Origin: Microvirga mediterraneensis
GTDB taxonomy: Bacteria; Pseudomonadota; Alphaproteobacteria; Rhizobiales; Beijerinckiaceae
Assembly (NCBI RefSeq): GCF_013520865.1
Contig: NZ_JACDXJ010000001.1
Coordinates: 2,781,001-2,845,000 of the forward strand
Length of the DNA stretch: 64,000 nt
Direction: 5' to 3'
Made by a program: the position numbers and the translations under genes. This document shows, piece after piece, positions 38,661 to 48,678 of this stretch; the stretch's first letter is position 1, and each line of letters starts with the position of its first letter. A model generated the notes under the pieces. It worked only from the letters and a program-made list of their open reading frames with translations. It did not search any database and had not been told where the DNA came from.

Positions 38661-39923
38661 TCAGACGGCGCGCAGGAGGACGTGCTTCTTCTTGCCGAAG
38701 GACAGCTTGATCACGCCTTCGCTCGTCAGGTCGGACAGGCTCAGCGTGGCGCGTTCGTCCGAGACCGTTTCGTCGTTCACCTTCAGGCCGCCGCTCTTCA
38801 CCTGGCGGCGCGCTTCGCTCGATGACGGCACGAGCTTCGCGTAATCGGGGCCGAAGGCCGTCAGCACGCCGAGTCCGTCCTGCAGGATTCCTGACTGCAC
38901 TTCGACGGTCGGCAGGCTCTCGGCCAGCGCGCCCTGCTCGAAGGTCTTCTGTGCCGTCTCGGCGGCGAGCAGCGCGGCCTCGCGGCCATGGAGGAGGGCC
39001 GTGGCTTCCGTCGCCAGCACCTTCTTCGCCTCATTGATCTCCGCGCCCTGGAGGGCCGAGAGCTTGGCGATCTCTTCCAACGGCAGGATGGTGAAGAGCT
39101 TCAGGAAGCGCCCGACATCCGCGTCCTCGGTGTTGCGCCAGAACTGCCAATAATCGTAGGGGCTCAGCATGTCGGCGTTGAGCCAGACGGCTCCGGATGC
39201 CGTCTTGCCCATCTTGGCGCCGGAAGCCGTCGTCAGGAGCGGACAGGTGACCGCGTAGAGCTGCGGCGTGCCGAGGCGGCGGCCGAGATCGATGCCGTTG
39301 ACGATGTTGCCCCACTGGTCCGAGCCGCCCATCTGCAGCACGCAGCCGTAACGCTTGTTGAGCTCAACGAAGTCGTAGGCCTGGAGGATCATGTAGTTGA
39401 ATTCCAGGAACGACAGCTCGTGCTCCCGGTCGAGGCGCAGCTTCACGCTGTCGAAGGACAGCATGCGGTTGACCGAGAAATGCCGGCCTACGTCGCGCAG
39501 GAACTCGATGTAGTTGAGCTTGGTCAGCCACTCGGCATTGTCGACCATCATCGCGTCGGACTTGCCGTCGCCGAACGAGATGAAGCGCGAGAAGACGGTC
39601 CTGATGCTCTCCTTGTTGCCCTCGATCTGTTCGACGGTCAGGAGCTTGCGGCTCTCGTCCTTGCCCGAGGGGTCGCCCACTCGGGTCGTGCCGCCGCCCA
39701 TGAGCGTGATCGGCCTGCCGGCGCCCGTCTTCTGGAGCCAGTGCAGCATCATGATGGAGAGCAGGTGGCCCACATGGAGCGACGGGCCCGTGCAGTCGTA
39801 CCCGACATAGGTCGTCAGCCGGTTCTCGAGGGCGGCCGCGTCCACTCCGTCGAAATCGGACGTCTGGTGGATGAAGCCCCGCTCAGTGAGGACTTTGAGG
39901 AATTCTGATCGGGGCGCGTTCAT
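38661..39923 (-). CDS. tyrS: tyrosyl-tRNA synthetase
   Basis: 420 residues, normal for bacterial TyrRS, a class I synthetase charging tRNA-Tyr. Visible are '[20 protein letters not shown]' (HVGH as the HIGH-type signature), '[17 protein letters not shown]' for tyrosine/tRNA binding, KMGKT as the KMSKS-type loop and the C-terminal S4 RNA-binding domain ('[17 protein letters not shown]'). It is monocistronic, followed by a family-A repeat. Confidence 0.98.
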   Translation of the reverse strand: MNAPRSEFLKVLTERGFIHQTSDFDGVDAAALENRLTTYVGYDCTGPSLHVGHLLSIMMLHWLQKTGAGRPITLMGGGTTRVGDPSGKDESRKLLTVEQIEGNKESIRTVFSRFISFGDGKSDAMMVDNAEWLTKLNYIEFLRDVGRHFSVNRMLSFDSVKLRLDREHELSFLEFNYMILQAYDFVELNKRYGCVLQMGGSDQWGNIVNGIDLGRRLGTPQLYAVTCPLLTTASGAKMGKTASGAVWLNADMLSPYDYWQFWRNTEDADVGRFLKLFTILPLEEIAKLSALQGAEINEAKKVLATEATALLHGREAALLAAETAQKTFEQGALAESLPTVEVQSGILQDGLGVLTAFGPDYAKLVPSSSEARRQVKSGGLKVNDETVSDERATLSLSDLTSEGVIKLSFGKKKHVLLRAV

Positions 39924-40004
39924 CGCGGCTCTCGTCTCTAATCGGTCGTCTCAAGGGAGCAGGAAGACCAAGAGGACGATTCCTCTTGGTCTTACACGGA
40001 ACTC

Positions 40005-40673
40005 TTATTCCGACGCTTCCGCCGGAGCGGCCGTCGTTCCGAGCCGCTTGTCCAGGTACTCGTCGACGGACACCATCAGCTCGTCGACCTTGCCGTCGAA
40101 GAAGTGGTTGGCACCGTCAATGACGGCATGCTCGAGTTTCACGCCCTTCTGGGTCTTCACCTTCTCGATGACGCTGACCACGTCCTTGACCGGGGCGACC
40201 CGATCCTCGGAGCCGTGCACGAACAGGCCGGAGGACGGGCAGGGGGCGAGGAACGAGAAATCGTAGCGGTTCGCCATGGCGGCGATGGAGATGAAGCCCT
40301 CGATTTCCGGGCGGCGCATGAGGAGCTGCATGCCGATCCAGGCACCGAAGGATACGCCGGCGATCCAGCAGGCGCGGGCGTCCGGGTTCATGGCCTGGGC
40401 CCAGTCGAGCGCCGCGGCGGCATCGGAGAGCTCGCCCTGGCCGTGGTCGAAGGCGCCCTGGCTGCGGCCGACGCCGCGGAAGTTGAAGCGCAGGACCGAG
40501 AAGCCGCGCTTCACGAAATCATAGTAGAGGTTATAGACGATCTGGTTGTTCATCGTCCCGCCGAATTGCGGGTGCGGGTGCAGGATGATGGCGATGGGCG
40601 CGCCCTTTTCCTTGGCAGGCTGGTAGCGTCCCTCGATGCGACCGGCAGGACCCGTGAAGATGACTTCAGGCAT
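40005..40673 (-). CDS. alpha/beta hydrolase
   Basis: 222 residues from ATG 40673 (AGAGG upstream), ignoring a long unlikely extension. The fold is a compact dienelactone-hydrolase-like alpha/beta hydrolase: 'IILHPHPQFGGTMNN' near residues 28-42, 'RFNFRGVGRSQG' near 63-74, nucleophile elbow GVSFG near 104-108, Asp in 'VHGSEDRVAP' and His in 'GANHFFDGK'. This group is widespread in alphaproteobacteria and its substrate is not established. It is divergent from the SUF operon, and the Irr box lies between them. Confidence 0.85.
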   Translation of the reverse strand: MPEVIFTGPAGRIEGRYQPAKEKGAPIAIILHPHPQFGGTMNNQIVYNLYYDFVKRGFSVLRFNFRGVGRSQGAFDHGQGELSDAAAALDWAQAMNPDARACWIAGVSFGAWIGMQLLMRRPEIEGFISIAAMANRYDFSFLAPCPSSGLFVHGSEDRVAPVKDVVSVIEKVKTQKGVKLEHAVIDGANHFFDGKVDELMVSVDEYLDKRLGTTAAPAEASE

Positions 40674-40761
40674 ATACGCGAACCTCTTGATCACCTCTCC
40701 ATGGAGAGGGAAAACCCTGACACGACCTTGACTTCGGGTCGCGGATTCTCCTAAAAGAACC

Positions 40762-40779
40762 CTTAGAATTATTCTAAAG
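40762..40779. promoter_or_regulatory. Irr-type iron box upstream of the SUF operon
   Basis: CTTAGAATTATTCTAAAG is a near-perfect palindrome (TTAGAA-N3-TTCTAA), matching the alphaproteobacterial Irr/ICE consensus TTTAGAAYNNTTCTAAA. It lies 128 bases before the first SUF gene. Irr, a haem-sensing Fur-family regulator, is known to control iron-sulfur and haem genes in rhizobia under low iron. The site could also act on the divergent hydrolase. Confidence 0.72.
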
Positions 40780-40906
40780 TGTTCCAATGTTTCATTGATC
40801 CGCGCAAAGACGGCTCTCGGCAGAAACACGGGACAGATGTGGTTGGGGTGCTTTAGCACGGCAACCAGGGTCGATTGCAAGAATTTCGTGAGGCTTCAGG
40901 GCAGCT

Positions 40907-42079
40907 ATGACGTTCAGCCCGCGCACCTATCTCGACCATAATGCGACTTCGCCCCTGCGGCTAGAGGTTGCAGAGATGGTCGTGCGCGCGCTCCAGCTTC
41001 CCGGCAATGCCTCCTCTGTCCATGCCGAGGGCCGCGCGGCGCGGGCCGAAATCGAAAAAGCCCGGGAAAAGGTGGCGCGACTCGTCGGCGCCAAGGCGAA
41101 GAACGTCGTCTTCACGAGCGGCGGGACCGAAGCGGCCAATCTCGTCCTGACGCCGGGCTTCCGGCGCCTGGGGCAGGCCGGGCCGACAGGGCTTCTGATG
41201 GGGGCCGTCGAGCATCCCTGTGTCCTCAACGGACATCGCTTCCCTGGCGATGCCGTCGGCATTATTCCTGTCGACCGCGACGGCATCCTTGATCTCGCCT
41301 GGCTCAAGAGCCACCTGGAGAAGGGTGGTACCGAGCCGGTCCTGGTCTCGGTTCAGCTCGCCAACAACGAGACCGGGGTGCTGCAGCCGGTGGCCGAGGC
41401 GGCTCGGCTGGTCCACGAGCATGGCGGCCTGATCCACACGGACGCGGTTCAGGCGGCGGGCAAGGTCCCGGTCGATATCGCCGCGCTCGGCGTCGATGCG
41501 ATGACGCTCTCCGCCCACAAGATCGGTGGCCCGAAGGGAATCGGGGCCCTGATTCTGGCCTCGGACCAGTTCGAGATCGGCGACAAGCTGATCCGTGGCG
41601 GCGGGCAGGAGAAGGGGTTCAGGGCCGGAACCGAGAACGTGGCGGCCATCGCGGGCTTCGGCGCCGCGGCCGAGCTGGCTCAGGCTTGCCTGGACCGGGA
41701 AGCGGGACGGCTGCGGAGCCTGCGGGATGAGGCCGAGGCGCAGGTTCGCCGGATCGCCCCGGATGCACTTGTTGTGGCTTCCGCTGCGGAAAGGTTGCCT
41801 AACACCTTCGCCTTTGCCATACCCGGCCTCAAGGCCGAAACGGCACTGATCGCCTTCGATCTGGCAGGCGTGGCCCTGTCCTCCGGTTCGGCCTGCTCGT
41901 CCGGAAAGGTCAAGCGATCGCATGTGCTCGACGCCATGGGCGTGGAGCCGACCCTCGCCGAGGGTGTTTTGCGTGTGAGTTTGGGGTGGTCGACCACGAA
42001 AGAGGACGTGATCCGCTTTGCGGAGGCGTGCGAAAGGGTGGTCGGCACCTTATATAAGCGGAAGGCGAGCGCGGCCTGA
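40907..42079 (+). CDS. cysteine desulfurase (IscS/NifS-like), first gene of the SUF operon
   Basis: 390 residues. Class V aminotransferase fold: 'YLDHNATSPLR' at the start, 'FTSGGTEAANL', PLP lysine in 'LSAHKIGGPKGIGAL' near residues 200-214, and the sulfur-carrying Cys in 'LSSGSACSSGKVKRS', the group I (IscS/NifS) signature. It releases sulfur from cysteine as a persulfide for Fe-S assembly. A second desulfurase of the SufS group lies downstream, as in many rhizobial suf operons. An Irr box precedes it, and sufB follows after 69 bases. Confidence 0.93.
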   Translation: MTFSPRTYLDHNATSPLRLEVAEMVVRALQLPGNASSVHAEGRAARAEIEKAREKVARLVGAKAKNVVFTSGGTEAANLVLTPGFRRLGQAGPTGLLMGAVEHPCVLNGHRFPGDAVGIIPVDRDGILDLAWLKSHLEKGGTEPVLVSVQLANNETGVLQPVAEAARLVHEHGGLIHTDAVQAAGKVPVDIAALGVDAMTLSAHKIGGPKGIGALILASDQFEIGDKLIRGGGQEKGFRAGTENVAAIAGFGAAAELAQACLDREAGRLRSLRDEAEAQVRRIAPDALVVASAAERLPNTFAFAIPGLKAETALIAFDLAGVALSSGSACSSGKVKRSHVLDAMGVEPTLAEGVLRVSLGWSTTKEDVIRFAEACERVVGTLYKRKASAA

Positions 42080-42148
42080 GAGTGCCGGTTCGCGTTCCTT
42101 CAGTCATCAACCCGCGGCCCTTGAAGCCGTGAGCGGTGGGAGAGACAG

Positions 42149-43621
<1,473 letters not shown>

Positions 43622-43634
43622 TCGCCTCACAGCC

Positions 43635-43739
43635 CCTCATCCTGAGGAGCCGCCAAGGACGGCGTCTCGAAGGACGAGGGGCGTCTCGCTGAAGTCATCC
43701 TTCGAGACGCGCGCCGGAAGCGCGCTTCTCAGGATGAGG
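43635..43739. repeat. two family-B palindromic repeats between sufB and sufC
   Basis: CCTCATCCTGAGGAG ... CGTCTCGAAGGACGAGG at 43635-43679 and TCATCCTTCGAGACGCG ... CTTCTCAGGATGAGG at 43695-43739. The two units are inverted relative to each other and match the copy at 16775-16820. Lying inside an operon, they could form mRNA stems that set the sufB:sufC ratio. Confidence 0.8.
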
Positions 43740-43755
43740 GTTTAGGAAAATCACA

Positions 43756-44508
43756 ATGCTCGAAATCAAGAATCTCGTCGTCCAGATCGAGGACAAGCGC
43801 ATTCTCAACGGTCTCAACCTCACCGTGAACAAGGGTGAGGTGGCGGCCATCATGGGCCCGAACGGCTCCGGCAAGTCGACGCTCTCCTATGTGATCGCCG
43901 GCAAGGAGGATTATGAGGTCCTCGACGGCGAAATCCTGCTCGACGGCCAGAACCTGCTGGAGATGGAGCCGGACCAGCGCGCCGCCGCCGGCGTGTTCCT
44001 GGCCTTCCAGTATCCGCTGGAGATCCCCGGCGTCGCCTCGATGACCTTCCTGAAGGCCACCCTCAACGCCCAGCGTAAGGCGCGCGGCGAAGAGGAGCTG
44101 ACCACTCCGGACTTCATCAAGCGCGTGAACGCCGCCGCCCAGCAGCTCGAAATTCCGAAGGACATGCTCAAGCGTGCCCTCAATGTCGGTTTCTCCGGCG
44201 GCGAGAAGAAGCGCATGGAGATCCTGCAGATGGCGCTGCTCCAGCCGACCTTCTGCATCCTCGACGAGACCGATTCCGGCCTCGACATCGACGCCCTGCG
44301 CATCGTGTCCGAGGGCGTGAACGCCCTGCGTTCGCCTGATCGCGCCTTCCTGGTCATCACGCACTACCAGCGTCTCCTGAACCACATCGTGCCGGATACG
44401 GTGCACGTGATGCATGCGGGCCGCATCGTGAAGACGGGCGGCAAGGAGCTGGCGCTCGAGCTCGAGGCCAACGGCTACGCCGATTACCGGGAAAGCGAGG
44501 CCGCCTGA
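43756..44508 (+). CDS. sufC: Fe-S cluster assembly ATPase SufC
   Basis: 250 residues, an ABC-type ATPase: Walker [10 protein letters not shown] near residues 35-43, Q-loop region '[20 protein letters not shown]' and ABC signature in '[17 protein letters not shown]' near 148-164. Walker B '[16 protein letters not shown]' and 'VITHYQRLL' (H-switch) follow. It powers conformational change in the SufBC2D scaffold and is cytosolic. sufD starts one base after its stop. Confidence 0.98.
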   Translation: MLEIKNLVVQIEDKRILNGLNLTVNKGEVAAIMGPNGSGKSTLSYVIAGKEDYEVLDGEILLDGQNLLEMEPDQRAAAGVFLAFQYPLEIPGVASMTFLKATLNAQRKARGEEELTTPDFIKRVNAAAQQLEIPKDMLKRALNVGFSGGEKKRMEILQMALLQPTFCILDETDSGLDIDALRIVSEGVNALRSPDRAFLVITHYQRLLNHIVPDTVHVMHAGRIVKTGGKELALELEANGYADYRESEAA

Positions 44509-44509
44509 C

Positions 44510-45823
44510 ATGGCTGACGTGACCCTCATGAAGACGCCGGCGGAAACCGCGCTGGTGCAGGCTTTCGAGAGTGCGAAGACGGCGTTGCCCGGCAACGGGG
44601 AGTCTCGCGCTCAGGCCTTCGAGCAGTTCAACTCGCGCGGTCTCCCGCACCGCCGGGTCGAAGAGTTCAAGTACACCGATCTGCGAAGCCTCCTGCGCGA
44701 GGTCGCACCGTTCGCGGGTATTCCTTCCTCCGACGAGGCAAAGGCTGCTCTTGCGAATGCCAAGGCTCTCGCGGGTGTCCAGGCCCTGCAGGTGCCGTTC
44801 GTGAACGGCCATTTCGTGCGCGATGCGGTCGATTTCCACGCGCTGCCCGAGAACCTCGAGATCGTGCCGCTGGCCGAGGCCCTGGCGAACGGCCACGAGT
44901 GGCTGACGCGCTTGAGCCCGGTGCCGTGGGCGAACGACAACCCGGTCTACCAGCTCAACACCTCCTTCATGGCCGATGGCGTCATGATCCGCGTGGCCGG
45001 GCCGGTCGAAACGCCGGTGCACCTGCGCTTCGTGACGGCGGCGAGTTCCGCAATCGCCACGGCGACCCGCGTTCTCGTGGTCGTGGAGGAGGGGGCGTCC
45101 GTGACCCTGCTCGAAACGCACGAGAGCACCGACGGCGCCAACCACCAGCCGAACGACGTGGTGGAGATGATCGCGGGTGATCGCACCAATGTGCAGCACG
45201 TGCGCGTCAATGCGGAAGGCGACAAGGCGCTCGCCCTGTCGACGCTCGCGGCCAAGATCGGCGGCGAGGCCGTGTTCAACAGCATCAACGTGACGGCCGG
45301 TTCCGCGACCTCGCGCCATCAGGTTTTCGCTGTGCTCGACGGCGAGAACACCCATCTGCGCGTCAACGGCGCGACGATGCTGAAAGGCTCGCAGCACGGC
45401 GACTCGACCCTGGTGGTCGAGCACGGCGCGCCCCATTGCGAGAGCCGCGAGCTGTTCAAGACGGTCATCGACAACGAGGCGACCGGCGTCTTCCAGGGCA
45501 AGATCATCGTTCCGCATCACGCCCAGAAGACCGACGGCCGGATGATGTCGGCGGCGCTCCTCCTGGAGGAGGGCGGCTCGATGAACAACAAGCCGGAGCT
45601 CGAGATCTTCGCCGACGACGTGCAATGCGCCCACGGCGCCACCTGCGGCCAGCTCGACGAAGATCTCCTGTTCTACCTCATGGCCCGTGGACTGCCGAAG
45701 AAGGAGGCCGAAAGCCTCCTGGTCCAGGCCTTCCTGGGCGAGTCGCTGGAGTTCGTGGAGAACGAGACCGTCCGCGAGGCGCTCGTCGGCACGGTCGAGG
45801 GCTGGCTGAAGGCGCGAGCATAA
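44510..45823 (+). CDS. sufD: Fe-S cluster assembly scaffold subunit SufD
   Basis: 437 residues, normal for SufD. N-terminal helices include 'GLPHRRVEEFKYTDLRSLLR', followed by the beta-helix core and the C-terminal signature 'EIFADDVQCAHGATCGQLDE' with 'DLLFYLMARGLPKKEAESLL'. It pairs with SufB to build clusters and is thought to take part in iron entry. A family-A repeat separates it from sufS. Confidence 0.97.
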   Translation: MADVTLMKTPAETALVQAFESAKTALPGNGESRAQAFEQFNSRGLPHRRVEEFKYTDLRSLLREVAPFAGIPSSDEAKAALANAKALAGVQALQVPFVNGHFVRDAVDFHALPENLEIVPLAEALANGHEWLTRLSPVPWANDNPVYQLNTSFMADGVMIRVAGPVETPVHLRFVTAASSAIATATRVLVVVEEGASVTLLETHESTDGANHQPNDVVEMIAGDRTNVQHVRVNAEGDKALALSTLAAKIGGEAVFNSINVTAGSATSRHQVFAVLDGENTHLRVNGATMLKGSQHGDSTLVVEHGAPHCESRELFKTVIDNEATGVFQGKIIVPHHAQKTDGRMMSAALLLEEGGSMNNKPELEIFADDVQCAHGATCGQLDEDLLFYLMARGLPKKEAESLLVQAFLGESLEFVENETVREALVGTVEGWLKARA

Positions 45824-45831
45824 CCTTCCTC

Positions 45832-45920
45832 GTCATGCCCGGCCTTGTGCCGGGCATCCACGTCTTCGCTTCGCGCCGACGTGGGACGACGTGGGTGGCC
45901 GGGACAAGCCCGGCCATGAC
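45832..45920. repeat. palindromic repeat, family A, between sufD and sufS
   Basis: GTCATGCCCGGCCTTGTGCC ... GGCCGGGACAAGCCCGGCCA followed by TGAC, about 89 bp. It has an inner palindrome (CCACGTC...GACGTGG) not shared with the 24408 copy. A downstream ATG of the sufS frame falls in its vicinity but is not used. Confidence 0.78.
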
Positions 45921-45941
45921 GGCAGAGAAACGGTCAAGCCG

Positions 45942-47177
45942 ATGAACATGCAAATGAAGCCGTACGACGTCGAAGCGATCCGGGCGGAGTTCCCGATCCT
46001 GGCGAGCCAAGTCTATGGCAAGCCGCTCGTCTACCTCGACAACGCCGCCTCGGCCCAGAAGCCGAAAGCCGTGATCGACGCCATGGTGAACACCATGCAG
46101 ACGGGCTATTCCAACGTTCATCGCGGCCTGCACTACATGGCGAACGTGGCGACCGAAGGGTTCGAGCGGGCGCGGGAAACCGTGCGGGAATTCCTCAATG
46201 CCGGATCCATCGACGAGATCGTGTTCACCAAGTCGGCGACGGAAGCCTACAATCTGGTGGCGGATTCCTTCGGCCGCATGAATATCGGGGAGGGCGACGA
46301 GATCGTCCTCTCCATCATGGAGCATCATTCCAATATCGTGCCGTGGCATTTCCTGCGCGAGCGGAAGGGCGCGGTCATCAAATGGGCTCCCGTGGACGAC
46401 GAGGGCAACTTCCTCATCGAGGAGTTCGAGAAGCTCATCACGCCGCGCACCAAGATCGTCGCCATCACGCACATGTCCAACGTGCTCGGCACCGTGACGC
46501 CCGCGAAGGAGATCATCCGCATCGCCCACGCCCATGGGGTCCCGGTCCTGATCGACGGCGCCCAGGGTGCCGTACACCTCCAGGTGGACGTGCGCGACCT
46601 GGATGCCGATTTCTACGTCTTCACCGGCCACAAGGTCTATGGGCCCACCGGCATCGGCGTGCTCTACGGCAAGCGCGAATGGCTCGCGAAGATGCCGCCC
46701 TACTCGGGCGGCGGCGAGATGATCCGCGAGGTGAAGCAGGACGCGATCACCTACAACGACCCGCCGCACCGGTTCGAGGCGGGCACGCCCCCGATCATCG
46801 AGGCCATCGGCCTCGATGCGGCCCCGCGCTTCATGATGGAGCTCGGGCGCGAGAACATCCAGGCGCACGAGGCGGCGCTTTCCACCTATGCCCATGAGCG
46901 CCTGGGGGCCATGAACTCGATCCGGATCATCGGCCGCGCCGAGGGCAAGGGCGCCATCCTGTCCTTCGAGATGCAGAACGCTCACGCTCATGACGTCGCG
47001 ACCATCATCGACCGGCAAGGCGTAGCCGTCCGGGCCGGCACCCATTGCGCCATGCCGCTGCTGGAACGCTTCGGCGCGACCTCGACCTGCCGCGCCTCAT
47101 TTGGCCTCTACAACACCATGCAAGAAGTCGATAAGCTGGCGGAAGCCCTCCAGAAGGCGGAAGCCCTGTTTGCTTGA
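45942..47177 (+). CDS. sufS: cysteine desulfurase SufS
   Basis: 411 residues from ATG 45942; the upstream in-frame extension would be read from repeat DNA and is discarded. Group II desulfurase: 'YLDNAASAQKPKAVIDAM' near the start, PLP lysine in 'FTGHKVYGPTGIGVLYG' and the sulfur-transfer Cys in 'VRAGTHCAMPLLERFG', the SufS/CsdA pattern. It supplies persulfide to SufB, normally through SufE or SufU. No sufE or sufU gene is seen in this window. It is followed closely by the sufT-like gene. Confidence 0.97.
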   Translation: MNMQMKPYDVEAIRAEFPILASQVYGKPLVYLDNAASAQKPKAVIDAMVNTMQTGYSNVHRGLHYMANVATEGFERARETVREFLNAGSIDEIVFTKSATEAYNLVADSFGRMNIGEGDEIVLSIMEHHSNIVPWHFLRERKGAVIKWAPVDDEGNFLIEEFEKLITPRTKIVAITHMSNVLGTVTPAKEIIRIAHAHGVPVLIDGAQGAVHLQVDVRDLDADFYVFTGHKVYGPTGIGVLYGKREWLAKMPPYSGGGEMIREVKQDAITYNDPPHRFEAGTPPIIEAIGLDAAPRFMMELGRENIQAHEAALSTYAHERLGAMNSIRIIGRAEGKGAILSFEMQNAHAHDVATIIDRQGVAVRAGTHCAMPLLERFGATSTCRASFGLYNTMQEVDKLAEALQKAEALFA

Positions 47178-47187
47178 GGATTGACCT

Positions 47188-47571
47188 GTGAACGACATGA
47201 CCCCGACCCAGGATGGGCCCAACGCGCCGCAGGTGTCCCCGGGCTCGACGATTCCGCCGGAAGAGCTCGACCGTATGACGGACGACATCATCGCGGCGCT
47301 CAAGACCGTCTACGATCCGGAAATTCCGTCTGACATCTACGAACTCGGCCTGATCTACCGGGTCGATATCGACGATGACCGCAACGTCGTCATCGACATG
47401 ACCCTGACGGCGCCGGGATGCCCGGTCGCGGGCGAGATGCCCGGCTGGGTCGAGAATGCCGTCGCGACGGTTCAGGGCGTCCAGAGCGTCAAGGTGAACA
47501 TGGTCTTCGATCCGCCATGGGACCAGAGCCGCATGTCCGACGAGGCCCGCGTCGCCCTCGACATGTGGTAA
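47188..47571 (+). CDS. sufT: SUF-associated DUF59/SufT-like protein
   Basis: 127 residues. The MIP18/DUF59 domain (about residues 25-120) has 'ALKTVYDPEIPSDIYELGLI' and 'MTLTAPGCPVAGEMPGWVEN' with its conserved Cys. It is the Fe-S maturation factor usually encoded at the end of rhizobial suf operons (SufT), helping transfer clusters to target proteins. It starts 11 bases after sufS. Confidence 0.92.
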   Translation: MNDMTPTQDGPNAPQVSPGSTIPPEELDRMTDDIIAALKTVYDPEIPSDIYELGLIYRVDIDDDRNVVIDMTLTAPGCPVAGEMPGWVENAVATVQGVQSVKVNMVFDPPWDQSRMSDEARVALDMW

Positions 47572-47596
47572 GCTTGGCCCTCTTATTCGCTTCGAT

Positions 47597-47624
47597 GTCA
47601 TGGCCGGGCTCGTCCCGGCCATGG
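47597..47624. repeat. half of a family-A palindromic repeat
   Basis: GTCATGGCCGGGCTCGTCCC followed by GGCCATGG: a single palindromic arm of the family-A consensus, about 25 bases after sufT, where it may act as a terminator stem. Confidence 0.65.
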
Positions 47625-47726
47625 TCGTTTTTGGAACGCTCCGCGTTGTCGTTCCGGTGCGACTCGTCAACCTCCGACCTTCTCAGGACGAAGGCTCAGG
47701 TCGGTGCTGCTTCATGAGCCGAACAT

Positions 47727-48512
47727 TCACGTCCGGTTGATGGACACACCGCCATCGACGAGTAGCGCCGTGCCCGTGGTGAAGCTCGATGCGTCGGAGG
47801 CGAGGTAAAGCGCCGAGCGGGCGATCTCGTCAGGATGAGCCCTGCGCTTCAGAGCATGCATCCCCTCAACGAAGGCAAGGGCTTCGGGGGTGCTGACCCA
47901 GGCTTCCGCCAACGGCGTGTCGGTACCGCCCGGCAACAGGGCATTGACCCGGATTCCACGTGGCCCGAACTCGCTGGCAAGCGATTGCGTGAGCCCGATC
48001 AATCCTGACTTGCTCGTAGCGTAGGCCGCGACACCCGGCATTCCGGCCGTGTAGCCGACGAACGTGGAGGTGAAGATGAGGGAACCTCCGCCCCGGTCGA
48101 GCATGGCCGGGATCTGATGCTTGGCGCCAAGAAACGCGGCCGTGAGATTGACCGCGAGCGTCTCGTTCCAGCCGGCAAGCGTCAGGCCGGGCGTAGGTCC
48201 CATTTCCCCATTCGTGCCCGCATTGTTGAACGCGATATCGAGCCCGCCGAAACGCCTGATGGCGGTCTCGACGAGGGCTTGGGCCAGGCCTTCGTCCTTG
48301 ATGTCGCCGGCAACGGCGACGGCATGTCCGCCCTCCCTTTCGATCTCGGCCACGAGCGCGTCGAGCGCGTCGGAGCGCCGGGCGGTCACGACGACGTTCG
48401 CCCCTTCCCTGGCAAACAGCCGGGCCGTGGCGTAGCCGATCCCGGAGCTTGCTCCCGTCACGATGGCGGTCTTGTTCATAAGTGTCGTCAAAACTGAGTC
48501 CCTTTCGTTCAT
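47727..48512 (-). CDS. SDR family oxidoreductase (NAD(P)-dependent)
   Basis: 261 residues from ATG 48512 (GGAGAG upstream); ATG 48479 is also possible. Classical SDR: 'AIVTGASSGIGYATARLFA', then 'LDIAFNNAGTNG' and catalytic 'YATSK', close to glucose-1-dehydrogenase/levodione-reductase-like enzymes. The substrate is unknown. It is divergent from the flavin monooxygenase gene, and the pair is lodged between sufT and sufA. Confidence 0.88.
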   Translation of the reverse strand: MNERDSVLTTLMNKTAIVTGASSGIGYATARLFAREGANVVVTARRSDALDALVAEIEREGGHAVAVAGDIKDEGLAQALVETAIRRFGGLDIAFNNAGTNGEMGPTPGLTLAGWNETLAVNLTAAFLGAKHQIPAMLDRGGGSLIFTSTFVGYTAGMPGVAAYATSKSGLIGLTQSLASEFGPRGIRVNALLPGGTDTPLAEAWVSTPEALAFVEGMHALKRRAHPDEIARSALYLASDASSFTTGTALLVDGGVSINRT

Positions 48513-48678
48513 GAGCTCTCCGCTCACGGTTTGGATCTCAGATCGGGCGGCTGCTTCCGACCCGTTTCCTGTGCCCGATTTCTGTGATGAAGCGGCTCCC
48601 GATTGGGACTTGGGCGGAAAAGCTGTAGGCTTCGGGCGCGCGATGGACGTTCGGAGCGGGCCGCTCGGGAGATCACCC

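Noticed and set aside
45891..45941. Upstream extension of sufS
   Set aside because: The extra 17 codons are translated family-A repeat DNA; the normal SufS N-terminus begins at 45942.
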